Assembly (NCBI RefSeq): GCF_017355965.1 | Contig: NZ_JAFIQW010000005.1 | Span: 1 to 64,000, forward strand | Direction: 5' to 3' | DNA: 64,000 bases | From: Desertivibrio insolitus | GTDB lineage: Bacteria; Actinomycetota; Actinomycetes; Actinomycetales; Microbacteriaceae | In this document: piece after piece, positions 1-9,082 of the stretch | Layout of the letters: each line of letters opens with the position of its first letter | How positions within the stretch are numbered: the first letter of the stretch is position 1 | Notes under the pieces: generated by a model | Told to the model about the DNA's origin: nothing | Database searches by the model: none | Seen by the model: only the letters and a program-made list of their open reading frames with translations | Position numbers and translations under genes: made by a program

Positions 1-1870
1 CGGTCGTCTCGCGCACCGAGTGCGGGTCGACGTTCGCGACGACGATGATCGTGTCGGCCTCGCCGGTGGGCGAGAACCGCTTCGACAGGTGCTTGGAGTA
101 CACGATGATCGAGTCGTCGTCGCTCCAGTGCGTCTCGAGGTTGCGCAGCTGGTGCAGCGCCGGGTGCTCCCGGCGGATGGCGTTGAGCCGTCGGAGGTAC
201 GGCGCGAGCGACGCGCCGCGTGCTTCGGCGGCGGCGTAGTCGCGCGGCTTGAACTCGTACTTCTCGTTGTCGATGTTCTCCTCGGCGCCCGGTCGGGCGA
301 CGTTCTCCATGAGCTCGTAGCCGGAGTAGACGCCCCACGTGGGCGACGCCGTCGCGGCGAGGGCCGCGCGCACCTTGTACGCCGCCCAGCCGCCGAACTG
401 CAGGTAGGGGGTGAGGATGTCGTGGGTGTTGACGAAGAAGTTCGGGCGCAGCCACGAACTGGTCTCCTTCGACACCTCGGTGAAGTACTCCTCGAGCTCC
501 TGCTTGGTGTTGCGCCACGTGAAGTAGGTGTACGACTGCTGGAACCCGACCTGCGCGAGCGCCTGCATCATCGCGGGCTTCGTGAACGCCTCGCTGAGGA
601 AGATGACGTCGGGCCGCTCCTCGTAGATGATCCCGAGCAGCCACTCCCAGAACTGCAGCGGCTTGGTGTGCGGGTTGTCCACGCGGAAGATCGTCACGCC
701 GAGCGAGATCCAGTACCGCACGATCCGCAGCAGCTCCTCGCGGAGCCCCACGGGGTCGTTGTCGAAGTACAGGGGATAGATGTCCTGGTACTTCTTCGGC
801 GGGTTCTCGGCGTAGGCGATCGTGCCGTCGGGCCGCTTCTGGAACCACTCGGGGTGCTCGGTGACCCACGGGTGGTCGGGGGAGCACTGGAACGCGAGGT
901 CGAGCGCGACCTCGAGGCCGTTCTTCTTCGCCTGGGCGAGGAAGTACTTGAAGTCGGCGACCGTGCCGAGCTCGGGGTGGATGGCGTCGTGCCCGCCCTC
1001 CTTGGCCCCGATCGCGTAGGGGCTGCCGGGGTCGTTCGGGCCGGCCGTCAGCGTGTTGTTCGGGCCCTTGCGGAACGCCGTGCCGATCGGATGCACCGGC
1101 GGGATGTAGAGCACGTCGAAGCCCATCGCGGCGACTTCCGGCATCCGCTTGGCGGCGGTGCGGAAGGTGCCGGACTGCCACGAGCCATCCGCCCGCTTCT
1201 TCGCCCCGATCGAGCGGGGGAAGAACTCGTACCAGCTGCCGATCCCCGCGCGGGAGCGCTCGACGCGCAGGCGGAACTCCTCGGAGTCGGTGACCAGGCT
1301 GCGGATCGGCTTCTTCGCCAGGGCGAGCGCGAGGCCCGGGTCGTGCGCGGCCTTGAGGCGCTCGTCGGCGCTGAGGGTCGTGTCGGCGAAGATCTTGGCC
1401 GCGGCGGTCACGGCCTTGCCGCGGCTCGTGCGCTTGAGCAGCTGCACGGCCTCGGCGAAGACGAGCTCGATGTCCTGGCCGGCCTCGACCTTGATCTCGG
1501 CGTTGTGCAGCCAGGTCGCCCAGTCGTCGGCGTAGGCCTGCACTTTGAACGTCCACCAGCCGGGGGTGTGCACCTGCGCCTCGGTCGACCAGAGGTCGGT
1601 GCCCTTCGCGCCCGGGATCATCGCGTGCCGCCACTCGACGCCGCTCGGCGTCGTCAGCACGAGATCGGCGCCCAGCTGATCGTGGCCCTCGCGGAACACC
1701 ACCGCGGAGAAGGGCACGACCTCGCCGTCGAACGCCTTCGGCGGGTACAGCCGCTCGGGCATCGCCGGGGTCACGAAGCGGATGGGGATCCGACCGATCT
1801 TCGGCGCGAAGGGCGCCGGCTCGGTCACGGCGGCGGGCGTCACGGCCCGCCGGGTGCTCACGTTGGCCAT
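1..1870 (-). CDS. glgE: GlgE maltosyltransferase (3' end cut by window)
   Basis: Alpha-1,4-glucan:maltose-1-phosphate maltosyltransferase, a cytoplasmic GH13 enzyme that adds maltose from maltose-1-phosphate to glucan chains. About 623 codons are visible, and the C-terminus lies beyond base 1. The N-terminal sandwich domain (PKIGRIPIRFVTPAMPERLYP near residue 25) is followed by the catalytic barrel. I see the GlgE signature RVDNPHTKP with the catalytic Asp, and FLSEAFTKP with the general-acid Glu. The ATG at 1870 lies 6 nt downstream of a TACGGT hexamer, so the mRNA is probably leaderless. The gene is divergent from glgP across a 60-bp gap, which suggests coordinated glucan building and phosphorolysis. 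Identity is secure. Confidence 0.96.
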   Translation of the reverse strand, partial: MANVSTRRAVTPAAVTEPAPFAPKIGRIPIRFVTPAMPERLYPPKAFDGEVVPFSAVVFREGHDQLGADLVLTTPSGVEWRHAMIPGAKGTDLWSTEAQVHTPGWWTFKVQAYADDWATWLHNAEIKVEAGQDIELVFAEAVQLLKRTSRGKAVTAAAKIFADTTLSADERLKAAHDPGLALALAKKPIRSLVTDSEEFRLRVERSRAGIGSWYEFFPRSIGAKKRADGSWQSGTFRTAAKRMPEVAAMGFDVLYIPPVHPIGTAFRKGPNNTLTAGPNDPGSPYAIGAKEGGHDAIHPELGTVADFKYFLAQAKKNGLEVALDLAFQCSPDHPWVTEHPEWFQKRPDGTIAYAENPPKKYQDIYPLYFDNDPVGLREELLRIVRYWISLGVTIFRVDNPHTKPLQFWEWLLGIIYEERPDVIFLSEAFTKPAMMQALAQVGFQQSYTYFTWRNTKQELEEYFTEVSKETSSWLRPNFFVNTHDILTPYLQFGGWAAYKVRAALAATASPTWGVYSGYELMENVARPGAEENIDNEKYEFKPRDYAAAEARGASLAPYLRRLNAIRREHPALHQLRNLETHWSDDDSIIVYSKHLSKRFSPTGEADTIIVVANVDPHSVRETT

Positions 1871-1876
1871 ATCCCG

Positions 1877-1882
1877 ACCGTA
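1877..1882 (-). promoter_or_regulatory. -10 hexamer of glgE, leaderless type
   Basis: TACGGT on the minus strand, followed by a 6-nt spacer (CGGGAT) and then the glgE ATG. With this spacing transcription would begin at or next to the start codon. Inferred from geometry only. Confidence 0.5.
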
Positions 1883-1917
1883 GCGGTTGGTGTCTGACCG
1901 GCCAACGAGAGGTGCCG

Positions 1918-1923
1918 TAGAGT
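1918..1923 (+). promoter_or_regulatory. -10 hexamer of glgP, leaderless type
   Basis: TAGAGT followed by 7 nt and then GTG at 1931. This supports 1931 rather than the in-frame GTG at 1922, which would lie inside the hexamer. Confidence 0.5.
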
Positions 1924-1930
1924 GCGCAGG

Positions 1931-4528
1931 GTGAAGGCGATTCGCAGATTCACCGTCCGCACTGTCCTCCCCGAGGCGCTCCGCGCCCTCGACGATCTGA
2001 CCGGCAATCTGCGCTGGTCATGGCACGAACCAACGCGGCAGCTCTTCAGCCGCATCGATCCGGATGTCTGGCACGAGAGCGGCAACGACCCGATCGCCCT
2101 CCTCGGCGCCGTCGGCACCGAGCGGCTCGAGCAGCTGGCGCGCGACGAGGACTTCGTCCGCGACGCCAACGCGCTGCGCGACGACCTCCAGCACTACCTC
2201 ACCGAGCCCCGCTGGTACCAGCACCACCAGGGCGACGAGGCACCGCAGACCATCGCCTACTTCTCCCCGGAGTTCGGCATCACCGCGGCGCTGCCGCAGT
2301 ACTCGGGCGGCCTCGGCATCCTCGCCGGCGACCACCTGAAGAGCGCGTCCGACCTCGGCGTGCCGATCATCGGCGTCGGCCTCTTCTACCGGGCGGGCTA
2401 CTTCAAGCAGTCGATCTCCCGCGAGGGCTGGCAGCTCGAGGCGTACCCCGTGCTCGACCCCGACGGCCTGCCGCTGCGGGTGCTCCGCCGCCCCGACGGC
2501 ACCGCCGTGCACATCACGCTCGCGCTGCCCGAGGGCCGCGCCCTCGTCGCCCGCGTCTGGGTCGTGTCGGTCGGCCGCGTGCCGCTGCTGCTGCTCGACA
2601 CCGACATCCCCGAGAACGAGGAGAGCCTGCAGAGCGTCACCGACCGCCTGTACGGCGGCGGGGGAGAGCACCGCCTGCTCCAGGAGCTGCTGCTCGGCAT
2701 CGGCGGCGTCCGCGCCGTCACCGCGTACACCGACCTGATGGGCCGCGCCCGCCCCGAGGTGTTCCACACCAACGAGGGTCACGCCGGCTTCCTCGGCCTC
2801 GAGCGCATCGCGACGCTCATCGCCGCGGGTCTCAGCTTCCAGGAGGCGCTGCAGGTCGTGCGCGCCGGCACCGTCTTCACGACGCACACGCCGGTGCCCG
2901 CGGGCATCGACCGCTTCGACGCGGGTCTCGTGCAGCGCTACTTCTCGACCGACCTGCTGCCCGGCGTGCCCGTCGAGGACGTGCTCGCGCTCGGCGCGGA
3001 GACGTACGCCGGCGGTGCGCCCGGTACCTTCAACATGGCCGTCATGGGCCTCCGTCTCGGCCAGCGCGCCAACGGCGTCTCGAAGCTGCACGGCGAGGTC
3101 AGCCGTGGCATGTTCGCAGGCCTCTGGCCGGGCTTCGAGTCGGAGGACGTGCCGATCACCTCGGTGACCAACGGCGTGCACGCCCCGACCTGGACCGATC
3201 CCGCCCTCTCGGCCCTCGCGCAGCGTTCGTTCGGCACGTCGGATGCCACGAGCGTCGACTGGCGCTCGGACGCGGTGAGCGACGCGGAGCTGTGGCAGGT
3301 CAAGCGCGGCATGCGGCAGCAGCTCGTCGCCGACGCGCGCCGCCGCCTCACGGTCGAGTGGGAGCAGCAGAACCCGGGCGCGGGCGTGCCCGCCTGGTTC
3401 AGTCAGATCCTCGACCCCGACGTGCTGACGATCGGCTTCGCGCGCCGCGTGCCCACCTACAAGCGGCTCACGCTGATGCTGCACGACCAGGAACGGCTGC
3501 GGAAGCTCCTCACCGATCCCGAGCGCCCCGTGCAGCTCGTGATCGCGGGCAAGTCGCACCCGGCCGACGACGAGGGCAAGCGACTCATCCAGCAGCTCGT
3601 GCAGTTCGCCTCCGACCCGGAGGTGCGCCAGCGCATCGTCTTCCTGCCGAACTACGACATCGGCATGGCGCAGCTGCTCTACCCGGGCACCGACGTCTGG
3701 CTCAACAACCCGCTGCGGCCGCTCGAGGCGTGCGGCACGTCGGGCATGAAGGCCGCGCTCAACGGCTCGCTCAACCTGTCGATCCTCGACGGCTGGTGGA
3801 ACGAGTTCTACGACGGCGAGAACGGCTGGGCGATCCCGTCGGCGGATGCCGCAGGCGACGCCGCCGAGCGCGACGCGCTCGAGGCCGAGTCGCTGTACGA
3901 CCTCATCGAGAACCAGATCGCGCCGCGGTACTACGACCGCGACGCCGACGGCGTGCCCACCCGCTGGGTGCAGTCGATGCGGCACACGCTCGCGACGCTC
4001 TCGCCCGAGCTCAGCGCCGACCGCATGGTGAAGGAGTACGTCGAGCGGCTCTACGTGCCGGCGGCGGTCTCGAACCGCGCGGTCGTCGCGGCGGACCACC
4101 AGCCGGCCCGCGAGCTCGCCGAGTGGAAGGCCCGCGTCATCGCCGCGTGGCCGGGCGTCTCGGTCACGCACGTCGAGTCCGGCGGCGTCGACGCGACCCC
4201 GCAGGTCGGCGACGAGCTGCACGTGCGCGCGCTCGTGAACCTCGGCGCGCTGACCCCCGAGGACGTCGCGGTCGAGGCCGTCTACGGCCAGGCCCGCGAC
4301 GGCGACACCCTCACGAACATCGAGCGCAAGAAGCTCGCGGTGCAGACCGCCGAGCCGGGTACCGCGACCGGTCCCGTGCGCATCGGCGGCGGCGACGCCC
4401 CCGTGCAGTTCGCCGGCACCGTGCCGCTGAAGCGCGCCGGCTCGTTCGGCTACACGGTGCGGGTCGTGCCGCGGCATCCGCTGCTCGCGACGCCCGCCGA
4501 GCTCGGCGTCATCGCGACGGCACGGTGA
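1931..4528 (+). CDS. glgP: Alpha-glucan (maltodextrin) phosphorylase GlgP
   Basis: Releases glucose-1-phosphate from the non-reducing ends of alpha-1,4-glucans using PLP (GT35, the actinobacterial ~865-residue type). The N-terminus VKAIRRFTVRTVLPEALRAL matches the family well from the GTG at 1931; starting at 1922 would only add MRR. YSGGLGILAGDHLKSASDLG is the conserved phosphorylase segment, and EACGTSGMKAALNG contains the PLP-binding lysine. The C-terminal ~150 residues form the extra domain seen in actinobacterial members. The stop at 4528 lies 4 nt before the next gene. Together with glgE and glgX the gene indicates a full glycogen turnover pathway. Confidence 0.96.
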   Translation: MKAIRRFTVRTVLPEALRALDDLTGNLRWSWHEPTRQLFSRIDPDVWHESGNDPIALLGAVGTERLEQLARDEDFVRDANALRDDLQHYLTEPRWYQHHQGDEAPQTIAYFSPEFGITAALPQYSGGLGILAGDHLKSASDLGVPIIGVGLFYRAGYFKQSISREGWQLEAYPVLDPDGLPLRVLRRPDGTAVHITLALPEGRALVARVWVVSVGRVPLLLLDTDIPENEESLQSVTDRLYGGGGEHRLLQELLLGIGGVRAVTAYTDLMGRARPEVFHTNEGHAGFLGLERIATLIAAGLSFQEALQVVRAGTVFTTHTPVPAGIDRFDAGLVQRYFSTDLLPGVPVEDVLALGAETYAGGAPGTFNMAVMGLRLGQRANGVSKLHGEVSRGMFAGLWPGFESEDVPITSVTNGVHAPTWTDPALSALAQRSFGTSDATSVDWRSDAVSDAELWQVKRGMRQQLVADARRRLTVEWEQQNPGAGVPAWFSQILDPDVLTIGFARRVPTYKRLTLMLHDQERLRKLLTDPERPVQLVIAGKSHPADDEGKRLIQQLVQFASDPEVRQRIVFLPNYDIGMAQLLYPGTDVWLNNPLRPLEACGTSGMKAALNGSLNLSILDGWWNEFYDGENGWAIPSADAAGDAAERDALEAESLYDLIENQIAPRYYDRDADGVPTRWVQSMRHTLATLSPELSADRMVKEYVERLYVPAAVSNRAVVAADHQPARELAEWKARVIAAWPGVSVTHVESGGVDATPQVGDELHVRALVNLGALTPEDVAVEAVYGQARDGDTLTNIERKKLAVQTAEPGTATGPVRIGGGDAPVQFAGTVPLKRAGSFGYTVRVVPRHPLLATPAELGVIATAR

Positions 4529-4532
4529 CGCG

Positions 4533-5318
4533 ATGACGGCCGCCGACGGCATCCGCCAGGCGGCCGTCGTCGCGAGCGCGCTCGTCGCCGTGGCGGGCTC
4601 CGCCGTCGGGTCGGGCGCGTTCGGCGGCGTGCCGATCGACGAGGCGTCCGGCGGCGCGCTCGCCGCGGATGCCACCGTGCTCGCGCCCGCCGGGCCCGCG
4701 TTCGCGATCTGGTCGGTGATCTACGCCGGCCTCGTCGCCTACGCGGTCTGGCAGGCGCTGCCCGGGCGGCGGGAGGACGCGCGGCAGCGCCGCATCGGCT
4801 GGCTCGCCGCCGCGTCGCTCGTGCTCAACGCCGCATGGATCCTGTCGGTGCAGTTCGACCTGCTCGCCCTCAGCGTGCCGGTCATCGCGGCGCTGCTCGC
4901 CGTGCTGCTGCGGATCTTCGTGCTGCTCGCCTCGACGCGTCCGCGCGGTGTCGTCGAGGCGGTGCTCGTCGACGGCGCCTTCGGGCTCTACCTCGGCTGG
5001 GTCGCCATCGCGACGGTCGCGAACGTGACCGCGCTGCTCGTCGCGCTCGGCGTCGGCTCGCCCGAGCTGAACGCGCCCGTCGGCATCGCCGTGCTGCTGC
5101 TCGCCGCCGCGGCGGGCGTCGTGCTCGCCGTGCGCGGGCGCGGGCGGCTCACCCCGGCGCTCGCGCTCTGCTGGGGCGTCGGCTGGATCGCGGCCGGCCG
5201 CCTGGCCGGGCAGCCCGAGTCGCTGCCGGTCGGCGTGACCGCCATCGTCGTGGCGCTCGTCGTGCTCGCCGTGACGATCGCGCTGCGCGTCCGCCACCCC
5301 GGGCATCCCGCTGCCTGA
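4533..5318 (+). CDS. TspO/tryptophan-rich sensory-type membrane protein
   Basis: A 261-residue integral membrane protein with about seven hydrophobic segments. The motif APAGPAFAIWSVIYAGLVAY (about residues 49-68) resembles the APxGxxFxxxWxxxY signature of TspO/MBR-like tryptophan-rich sensory proteins, which bind tetrapyrroles or related ligands. The protein is longer than classical TspO (about 160 residues), as in many actinobacterial homologues. It begins 4 nt after the glgP stop and is probably cotranscribed, although no functional link to glucan metabolism is evident. Ligand and role are unknown. Confidence 0.75.
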   Translation: MTAADGIRQAAVVASALVAVAGSAVGSGAFGGVPIDEASGGALAADATVLAPAGPAFAIWSVIYAGLVAYAVWQALPGRREDARQRRIGWLAAASLVLNAAWILSVQFDLLALSVPVIAALLAVLLRIFVLLASTRPRGVVEAVLVDGAFGLYLGWVAIATVANVTALLVALGVGSPELNAPVGIAVLLLAAAAGVVLAVRGRGRLTPALALCWGVGWIAAGRLAGQPESLPVGVTAIVVALVVLAVTIALRVRHPGHPAA

Positions 5319-5333
5319 AGCAAGCGAGGATCG

Positions 5334-5834
5334 TTAGCGGCGCCGGATGACCGCCGTCGTCGCCCCGGTCGCGCGGACGAGATCCGCGGGGGCGAGCTCG
5401 ACGTCGAAACCGCGGCGCCCGCCGCTCACGAACACGGTGTCGAACTCGAGGGCGCTCTCGTCGAGCACGGTGGCGAGCCTCGCCTTCTGGCCGATGGGGC
5501 TGATGCCGCCGACCACGTAGCCCGTCTTCCGTTCGGCGACCTTCGGGTCGGCCATCGCCGCTTTCTTCGCGCCGACCGCCGCGGCGAGCGCCTTGAGGTC
5601 GAGCTGCGCGTCGACCGGCACGATGCCGACGACGAGCGTTCCGCCCGTGTCGGCGAGGAGAGTCTTGAACACGCGCGCGGGCTCGACGCCGAGCGCCTCC
5701 GCCGCCTCCAACCCGTAAGCGGGCGCTGCGGGGTCGTGCTCGTACGGATGCGCGGTGAAGGGGATGCCGGCGCGGGTCAGCGCGACGGTCGCCGGGGTGC
5801 CCGGGACCGCGGCATCCGCCGGCTTACGGCTCAT
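5334..5834 (-). CDS. ybaK: YbaK/EbsC Cys-tRNA(Pro) deacylase family protein
   Basis: A 166-residue single-domain protein of the YbaK/ProX editing family, which hydrolyses misacylated Cys-tRNA(Pro). The segments FTAHPYEHDP, RVFKTLLADTGGTLVVGIVP and KTGYVVGGISPIGQK are characteristic, and the last contains the conserved GxxSPxGxK loop. The ATG at 5834 lies inside the end of glgX (11-nt overlap), so the two are translationally linked although their functions differ. It converges with the TspO-like gene across 15 nt. Confidence 0.92.
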   Translation of the reverse strand: MSRKPADAAVPGTPATVALTRAGIPFTAHPYEHDPAAPAYGLEAAEALGVEPARVFKTLLADTGGTLVVGIVPVDAQLDLKALAAAVGAKKAAMADPKVAERKTGYVVGGISPIGQKARLATVLDESALEFDTVFVSGGRRGFDVELAPADLVRATGATTAVIRRR

Positions 5835-7869
5835 CGGCCCTGAACAGCAGCATCGACGTGCCGGCGATGGCGACGCGGTCGCCGGGGGAGTGCACGCGAC
5901 CGGCGCCCCGGTCGTCGGCGGAGTCCCAGAGCAGCACGTACGACACGACCGTGTCGTGCTTGGGCAGCGTGATCGTACGGTCGGCGTCGACGCCGTTGAA
6001 GACGAGCAGCACGCGGTTGTGCTGCTCGAGCTCCGGCGTCGCGGCGCCGAGGTACTGCAGCAGCCGGGCCTCGGGGGAGTTCCAGTCCTCCTCCGTCATC
6101 GGCGCGCCGGTGCCGTTGAACCAGCTCATGTCGTTCGCGCTCGGCACCTTCTCGCCCTCGCGGCCGTAGCGCACGGGACGCAGCGCCGGGTTCTCACGGC
6201 GCAGGCGCAGCAGGGTGCGGGTGACCTGCAGCAGGTCGAGCTGCCGCTTCTCGGGCGCCCACGGCAGCCAGGTCAGCTCGCTGTCGTGGCAGTACGCGTT
6301 GTTGTTGCCCCGCTGCGAACGCCCGAACTCGTCGCCCGCCGTGATCATCGGGATGCCCGTCGAGGTCAGCAGCGTGCCCAGGAGGTTGCGCATCGCGCGG
6401 GCCCGATCGGCCGTGATCGAGTCGATCTTCGTGGGGCCCTCGACGCCGAAGTTCCAGGAGTGGTTGTCGTTCGTGCCGTCGCGGTTGTCCTCGCCGTTGC
6501 CGAGGTTGTGCTTGAGGTCGTACGACGTGAGGTCGGCGAGGGTGAAGCCGTCGTGCGCCGTGACGAAGTTGATGCTCGAGAGCGGCCCGCGCTCGTGGTC
6601 GAACACGTGCGCGCTGCCCGCGACGCGACCGGTGAACGCCCCGATGCCGTGCGGCGCGCGCCCGTGCAGACGCTGGTCGCGCACGTCGGTGAGCCAGAAC
6701 TCGCGCACGCGGTCGCGGTAGCCGTCGTTCCACTCGATCCAGCCGCGGGGGAAGTTGCCCACCTGCCAGCCGCCGAGCCCGACGTCCCACGGCTCGGCGA
6801 TCATCTTGACGCCCGTGAGCTCCGGGTCGGTGACGATCGCCTCGAGCAGCGGATGCCGCGGGTCGAAGTGCGCGTTCTCGTCGCGCCCGAGGGTGGCGGC
6901 GAGGTCGAAGCGGAAGCCGTCGACCTGCACCTCGTTGGCCCAGTACTTGAGGGAGTCGAGCACCAGGCGCTGCGTGACCGGCTTGGAGAAGTCGACGGTG
7001 TTGCCGCAGCCGGTGACGTCGATGTAGGTGCCGTCGGGCTGGTGGCGGTAGTAGGTGGCGTTGTCGAGCCCGCGGAAGCTCGTCGTCGGCCCGGCGAGCC
7101 CCTCCTCCGAGGTGTGGTTGTAGACGACGTCGAGGATGACCTCGAGGCCAGCCTCGTGCAGCAGGCGCACCATGCCCTTGAACTCGCGCAGCACCGCCGC
7201 CGGTCCGCCGCGCTGGGCGGCGGGCGTGGCGTACGCGGTGTGCGGGGCGAAGTAGTGGAGCGTGTTGTAGCCCCAGTAGTTGACGCGGCCCTGCTTCACG
7301 AGACGCTGCTCGCTCACGAACTGATGCACCGGCAGCAGCTCGACCGCCGTGATGCCGAGGTCCTTGAGGTACCCGATCGTCGACGGGTGGGCGAGGCCGG
7401 CGTAGGTGCCCCGCAGCTCCTCGGGCAGGTGCGGGCTCAGCTTGGTGAGGCCGCGCACGTGCGCCTCATAGACGACGGTGTGGTCGAGCGGGATGTTCGG
7501 CTTGCCGACCCCGCCCCAGTCGAACTCGTCGTCGACCACGCTCGAGTGCCACCCGCCCTGCGCGGTGCGGGCGAGCCCGCGGGCATAGGGGTCGAGCAGG
7601 TTGCGGGAGAGGTTGAACGCGTGAGTCGGCCCGGTCGGCCCGTCGGCGCGCAGCGCGTAGCGGCGGCCCGCCGTGAGCAGCCGGCTCGAGCCGGACCAGA
7701 CGCCGCCGGGGCCGGGCTTGAGGTCGATCGTGCCGACGATCCAGTCGGGGTCGCGGTCGTCGAACAGGCACAGCTCGATAGCCGTCGCGTTCTCCGAGAA
7801 GACCCTGATCTCGCCGCCGCGAGAGGTCAGGCGCACGCCCAGATTGCGGAACGGGTCTGCGGCGGGCAC
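5824..7869 (-). CDS. glgX: Glycogen debranching enzyme GlgX/TreX
   Basis: A GH13 isoamylase-type debranching enzyme of 681 residues that hydrolyses alpha-1,6 branches. An N-terminal CBM48-like domain (LTSRGGEIRVFSENATAIEL) precedes the barrel. DGFRFDLAATL carries the nucleophile Asp and MIAEPWDVG the acid/base Glu. NYWGYNTLHYFAPH and NHTSEEGLAGPT are typical GlgX segments. The GTG at 7869 has a TACTGT hexamer 7 nt upstream. The family is often grouped with treY and treZ, which here lie at the other end of the window, so this gene may supply linear maltodextrins both to GlgP/GlgE and to trehalose synthesis. Confidence 0.95.
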   Translation of the reverse strand: MPAADPFRNLGVRLTSRGGEIRVFSENATAIELCLFDDRDPDWIVGTIDLKPGPGGVWSGSSRLLTAGRRYALRADGPTGPTHAFNLSRNLLDPYARGLARTAQGGWHSSVVDDEFDWGGVGKPNIPLDHTVVYEAHVRGLTKLSPHLPEELRGTYAGLAHPSTIGYLKDLGITAVELLPVHQFVSEQRLVKQGRVNYWGYNTLHYFAPHTAYATPAAQRGGPAAVLREFKGMVRLLHEAGLEVILDVVYNHTSEEGLAGPTTSFRGLDNATYYRHQPDGTYIDVTGCGNTVDFSKPVTQRLVLDSLKYWANEVQVDGFRFDLAATLGRDENAHFDPRHPLLEAIVTDPELTGVKMIAEPWDVGLGGWQVGNFPRGWIEWNDGYRDRVREFWLTDVRDQRLHGRAPHGIGAFTGRVAGSAHVFDHERGPLSSINFVTAHDGFTLADLTSYDLKHNLGNGEDNRDGTNDNHSWNFGVEGPTKIDSITADRARAMRNLLGTLLTSTGIPMITAGDEFGRSQRGNNNAYCHDSELTWLPWAPEKRQLDLLQVTRTLLRLRRENPALRPVRYGREGEKVPSANDMSWFNGTGAPMTEEDWNSPEARLLQYLGAATPELEQHNRVLLVFNGVDADRTITLPKHDTVVSYVLLWDSADDRGAGRVHSPGDRVAIAGTSMLLFRADEP

Positions 7870-7876
7870 GGGACCT

Positions 7877-7882
7877 ACAGTA
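7877..7882 (-). promoter_or_regulatory. -10 hexamer of glgX, leaderless type
   Basis: TACTGT on the minus strand, a 7-nt spacer (AGGTCCC), then the GTG start of glgX. No Shine-Dalgarno sequence fits in the spacer. Confidence 0.48.
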
Positions 7883-7930
7883 GAGCCGCGACGTTACCGG
7901 GGCATCAACGTAAAGGCGGAGGGGGTGCCG

Positions 7931-9082
7931 ATGACCGTCTACCTCGACCACGCGGCCACCTCGCCGCTCCGGCCCGAGGCGCTCGCCGCCTACACCCGGG
8001 CCCTGTCGCTCGTCGGCAACCCGTCCTCGATCCACAGCGCGGGACAGGCGGCCCGCCGCGCACTCGAGGAGGCGCGCGAGCAGGTCGCCGCGTCCCTCGG
8101 CTGCGAGCCCATCGAGGTCGTCTTCACCTCGGGCGGCACCGAGTCGATCAACCTCGCGATCAAGGGGCTGTTCTGGCAGCGCAACGCCGACGGCTCCCGC
8201 CCCCGCATCCTCGTGCCGCAGGGTGAGCACCACGCCACCGTAGACACCGTCGAGTGGCTCGCCGCCCACGACGGCGCGCAGGTCGAGTGGCTGCCGCTCG
8301 ACGGGCTCGGTCGCATCCGCCTCGACGCGCTCGAGGCGGCGCTCGCCGACGACGTCGCGCTCGTCACCCTGCTCTGGGCCAACAACGAGGTCGGCACGCG
8401 GCAGCCGGTCGCCGAGGTGGTCGCGCTCGCGGCCGAGCACGGGGTGCCGGTGCACTCGGATGCCGTCGCCGCCTACGGCCACGAGCCGCTCGACTTCCGC
8501 GCGACCGGGCTCGCGGCGCTCAGCGTCAGCGCGCACAAGATCGGCGGCCCGCTCGGCATCGGCGCGCTCGCCCTCGCCCGCACCGCCCAGGTGGTGCCGC
8601 TGCTGCACGGCGGCGGTCAGCAGCGGCAGGTGCGCAGCGGCACGCAGGACGCCCCGGCCGCCGTCGGCTTCGGCGCCGCGGCATCCGCCCCGCTGCCCGA
8701 CCTCACGCCGCTGCGCGACCGGGTGATCGCCGGGGTGCGGGCGGCCGTGCCCGACGCCGTGCTGCGGGGGGACCCCGTCGACCGACTCACCAACAACGCG
8801 CACTTCACGTTCCCGGGCTGTGAGGGCGACTCGCTGCTGTTCCTGTTGGATGCCGCGGGCGTCGCGGTCTCGACCGGCTCCGCCTGCCAGGCGGGCATCC
8901 CCGAGCCCTCGCACGTGCTGCTCGCGATGGGCGTGCCCGAGGACGACGCGCGCGGAGCGCTGCGCATCACGCTCGGCCACGACTCGACCGAGGCCGACGT
9001 CGACGCGTTCCTCGCGGCACTGCCCGCCGCCGTCGAGCGGGCGCGCAAGGCGGGACTCTCCGCTCGGGCGGTGGGCTGGTGA
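7931..9082 (+). CDS. Cysteine desulfurase (IscS/NifS class)
   Basis: A PLP enzyme of 383 residues that takes sulfur from cysteine for tRNA thiolation and Fe-S clusters. The start MTVYLDHAATSP is preceded by GGCGGAGGGGG. SVSAHKIGGP contains the PLP lysine (K203), and STGSACQAG carries the persulfide Cys (C319) in a class I loop. In HSDAVAAYG the Asp that contacts PLP is kept (D177), but the usual Gln three residues later is Ala. mnmA lies about 1.6 kb downstream on the same strand, so the likely sulfur acceptor is MnmA, as in the YrvO-MnmA pair of Bacillus. The stop overlaps a micro-ORF by GTGA. Confidence 0.93.
   Translation: MTVYLDHAATSPLRPEALAAYTRALSLVGNPSSIHSAGQAARRALEEAREQVAASLGCEPIEVVFTSGGTESINLAIKGLFWQRNADGSRPRILVPQGEHHATVDTVEWLAAHDGAQVEWLPLDGLGRIRLDALEAALADDVALVTLLWANNEVGTRQPVAEVVALAAEHGVPVHSDAVAAYGHEPLDFRATGLAALSVSAHKIGGPLGIGALALARTAQVVPLLHGGGQQRQVRSGTQDAPAAVGFGAAASAPLPDLTPLRDRVIAGVRAAVPDAVLRGDPVDRLTNNAHFTFPGCEGDSLLFLLDAAGVAVSTGSACQAGIPEPSHVLLAMGVPEDDARGALRITLGHDSTEADVDAFLAALPAAVERARKAGLSARAVGW

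Noticed and set aside
20-1897. 625-codon plus-strand frame at the left edge
   Set aside because: Antisense to glgE, whose catalytic signatures are clear on the minus strand.
2018-4675. Very long open frame opposite glgP (about 885 codons)
   Set aside because: Composition is shadow-like (Arg, His, Val, Asp and Leu runs) with no family motif, and the plus strand encodes a full glycogen phosphorylase.
5755-8226. 823-codon open frame opposite glgX
   Set aside because: Shadow frame without recognisable domains. GlgX motifs are on the opposite strand.
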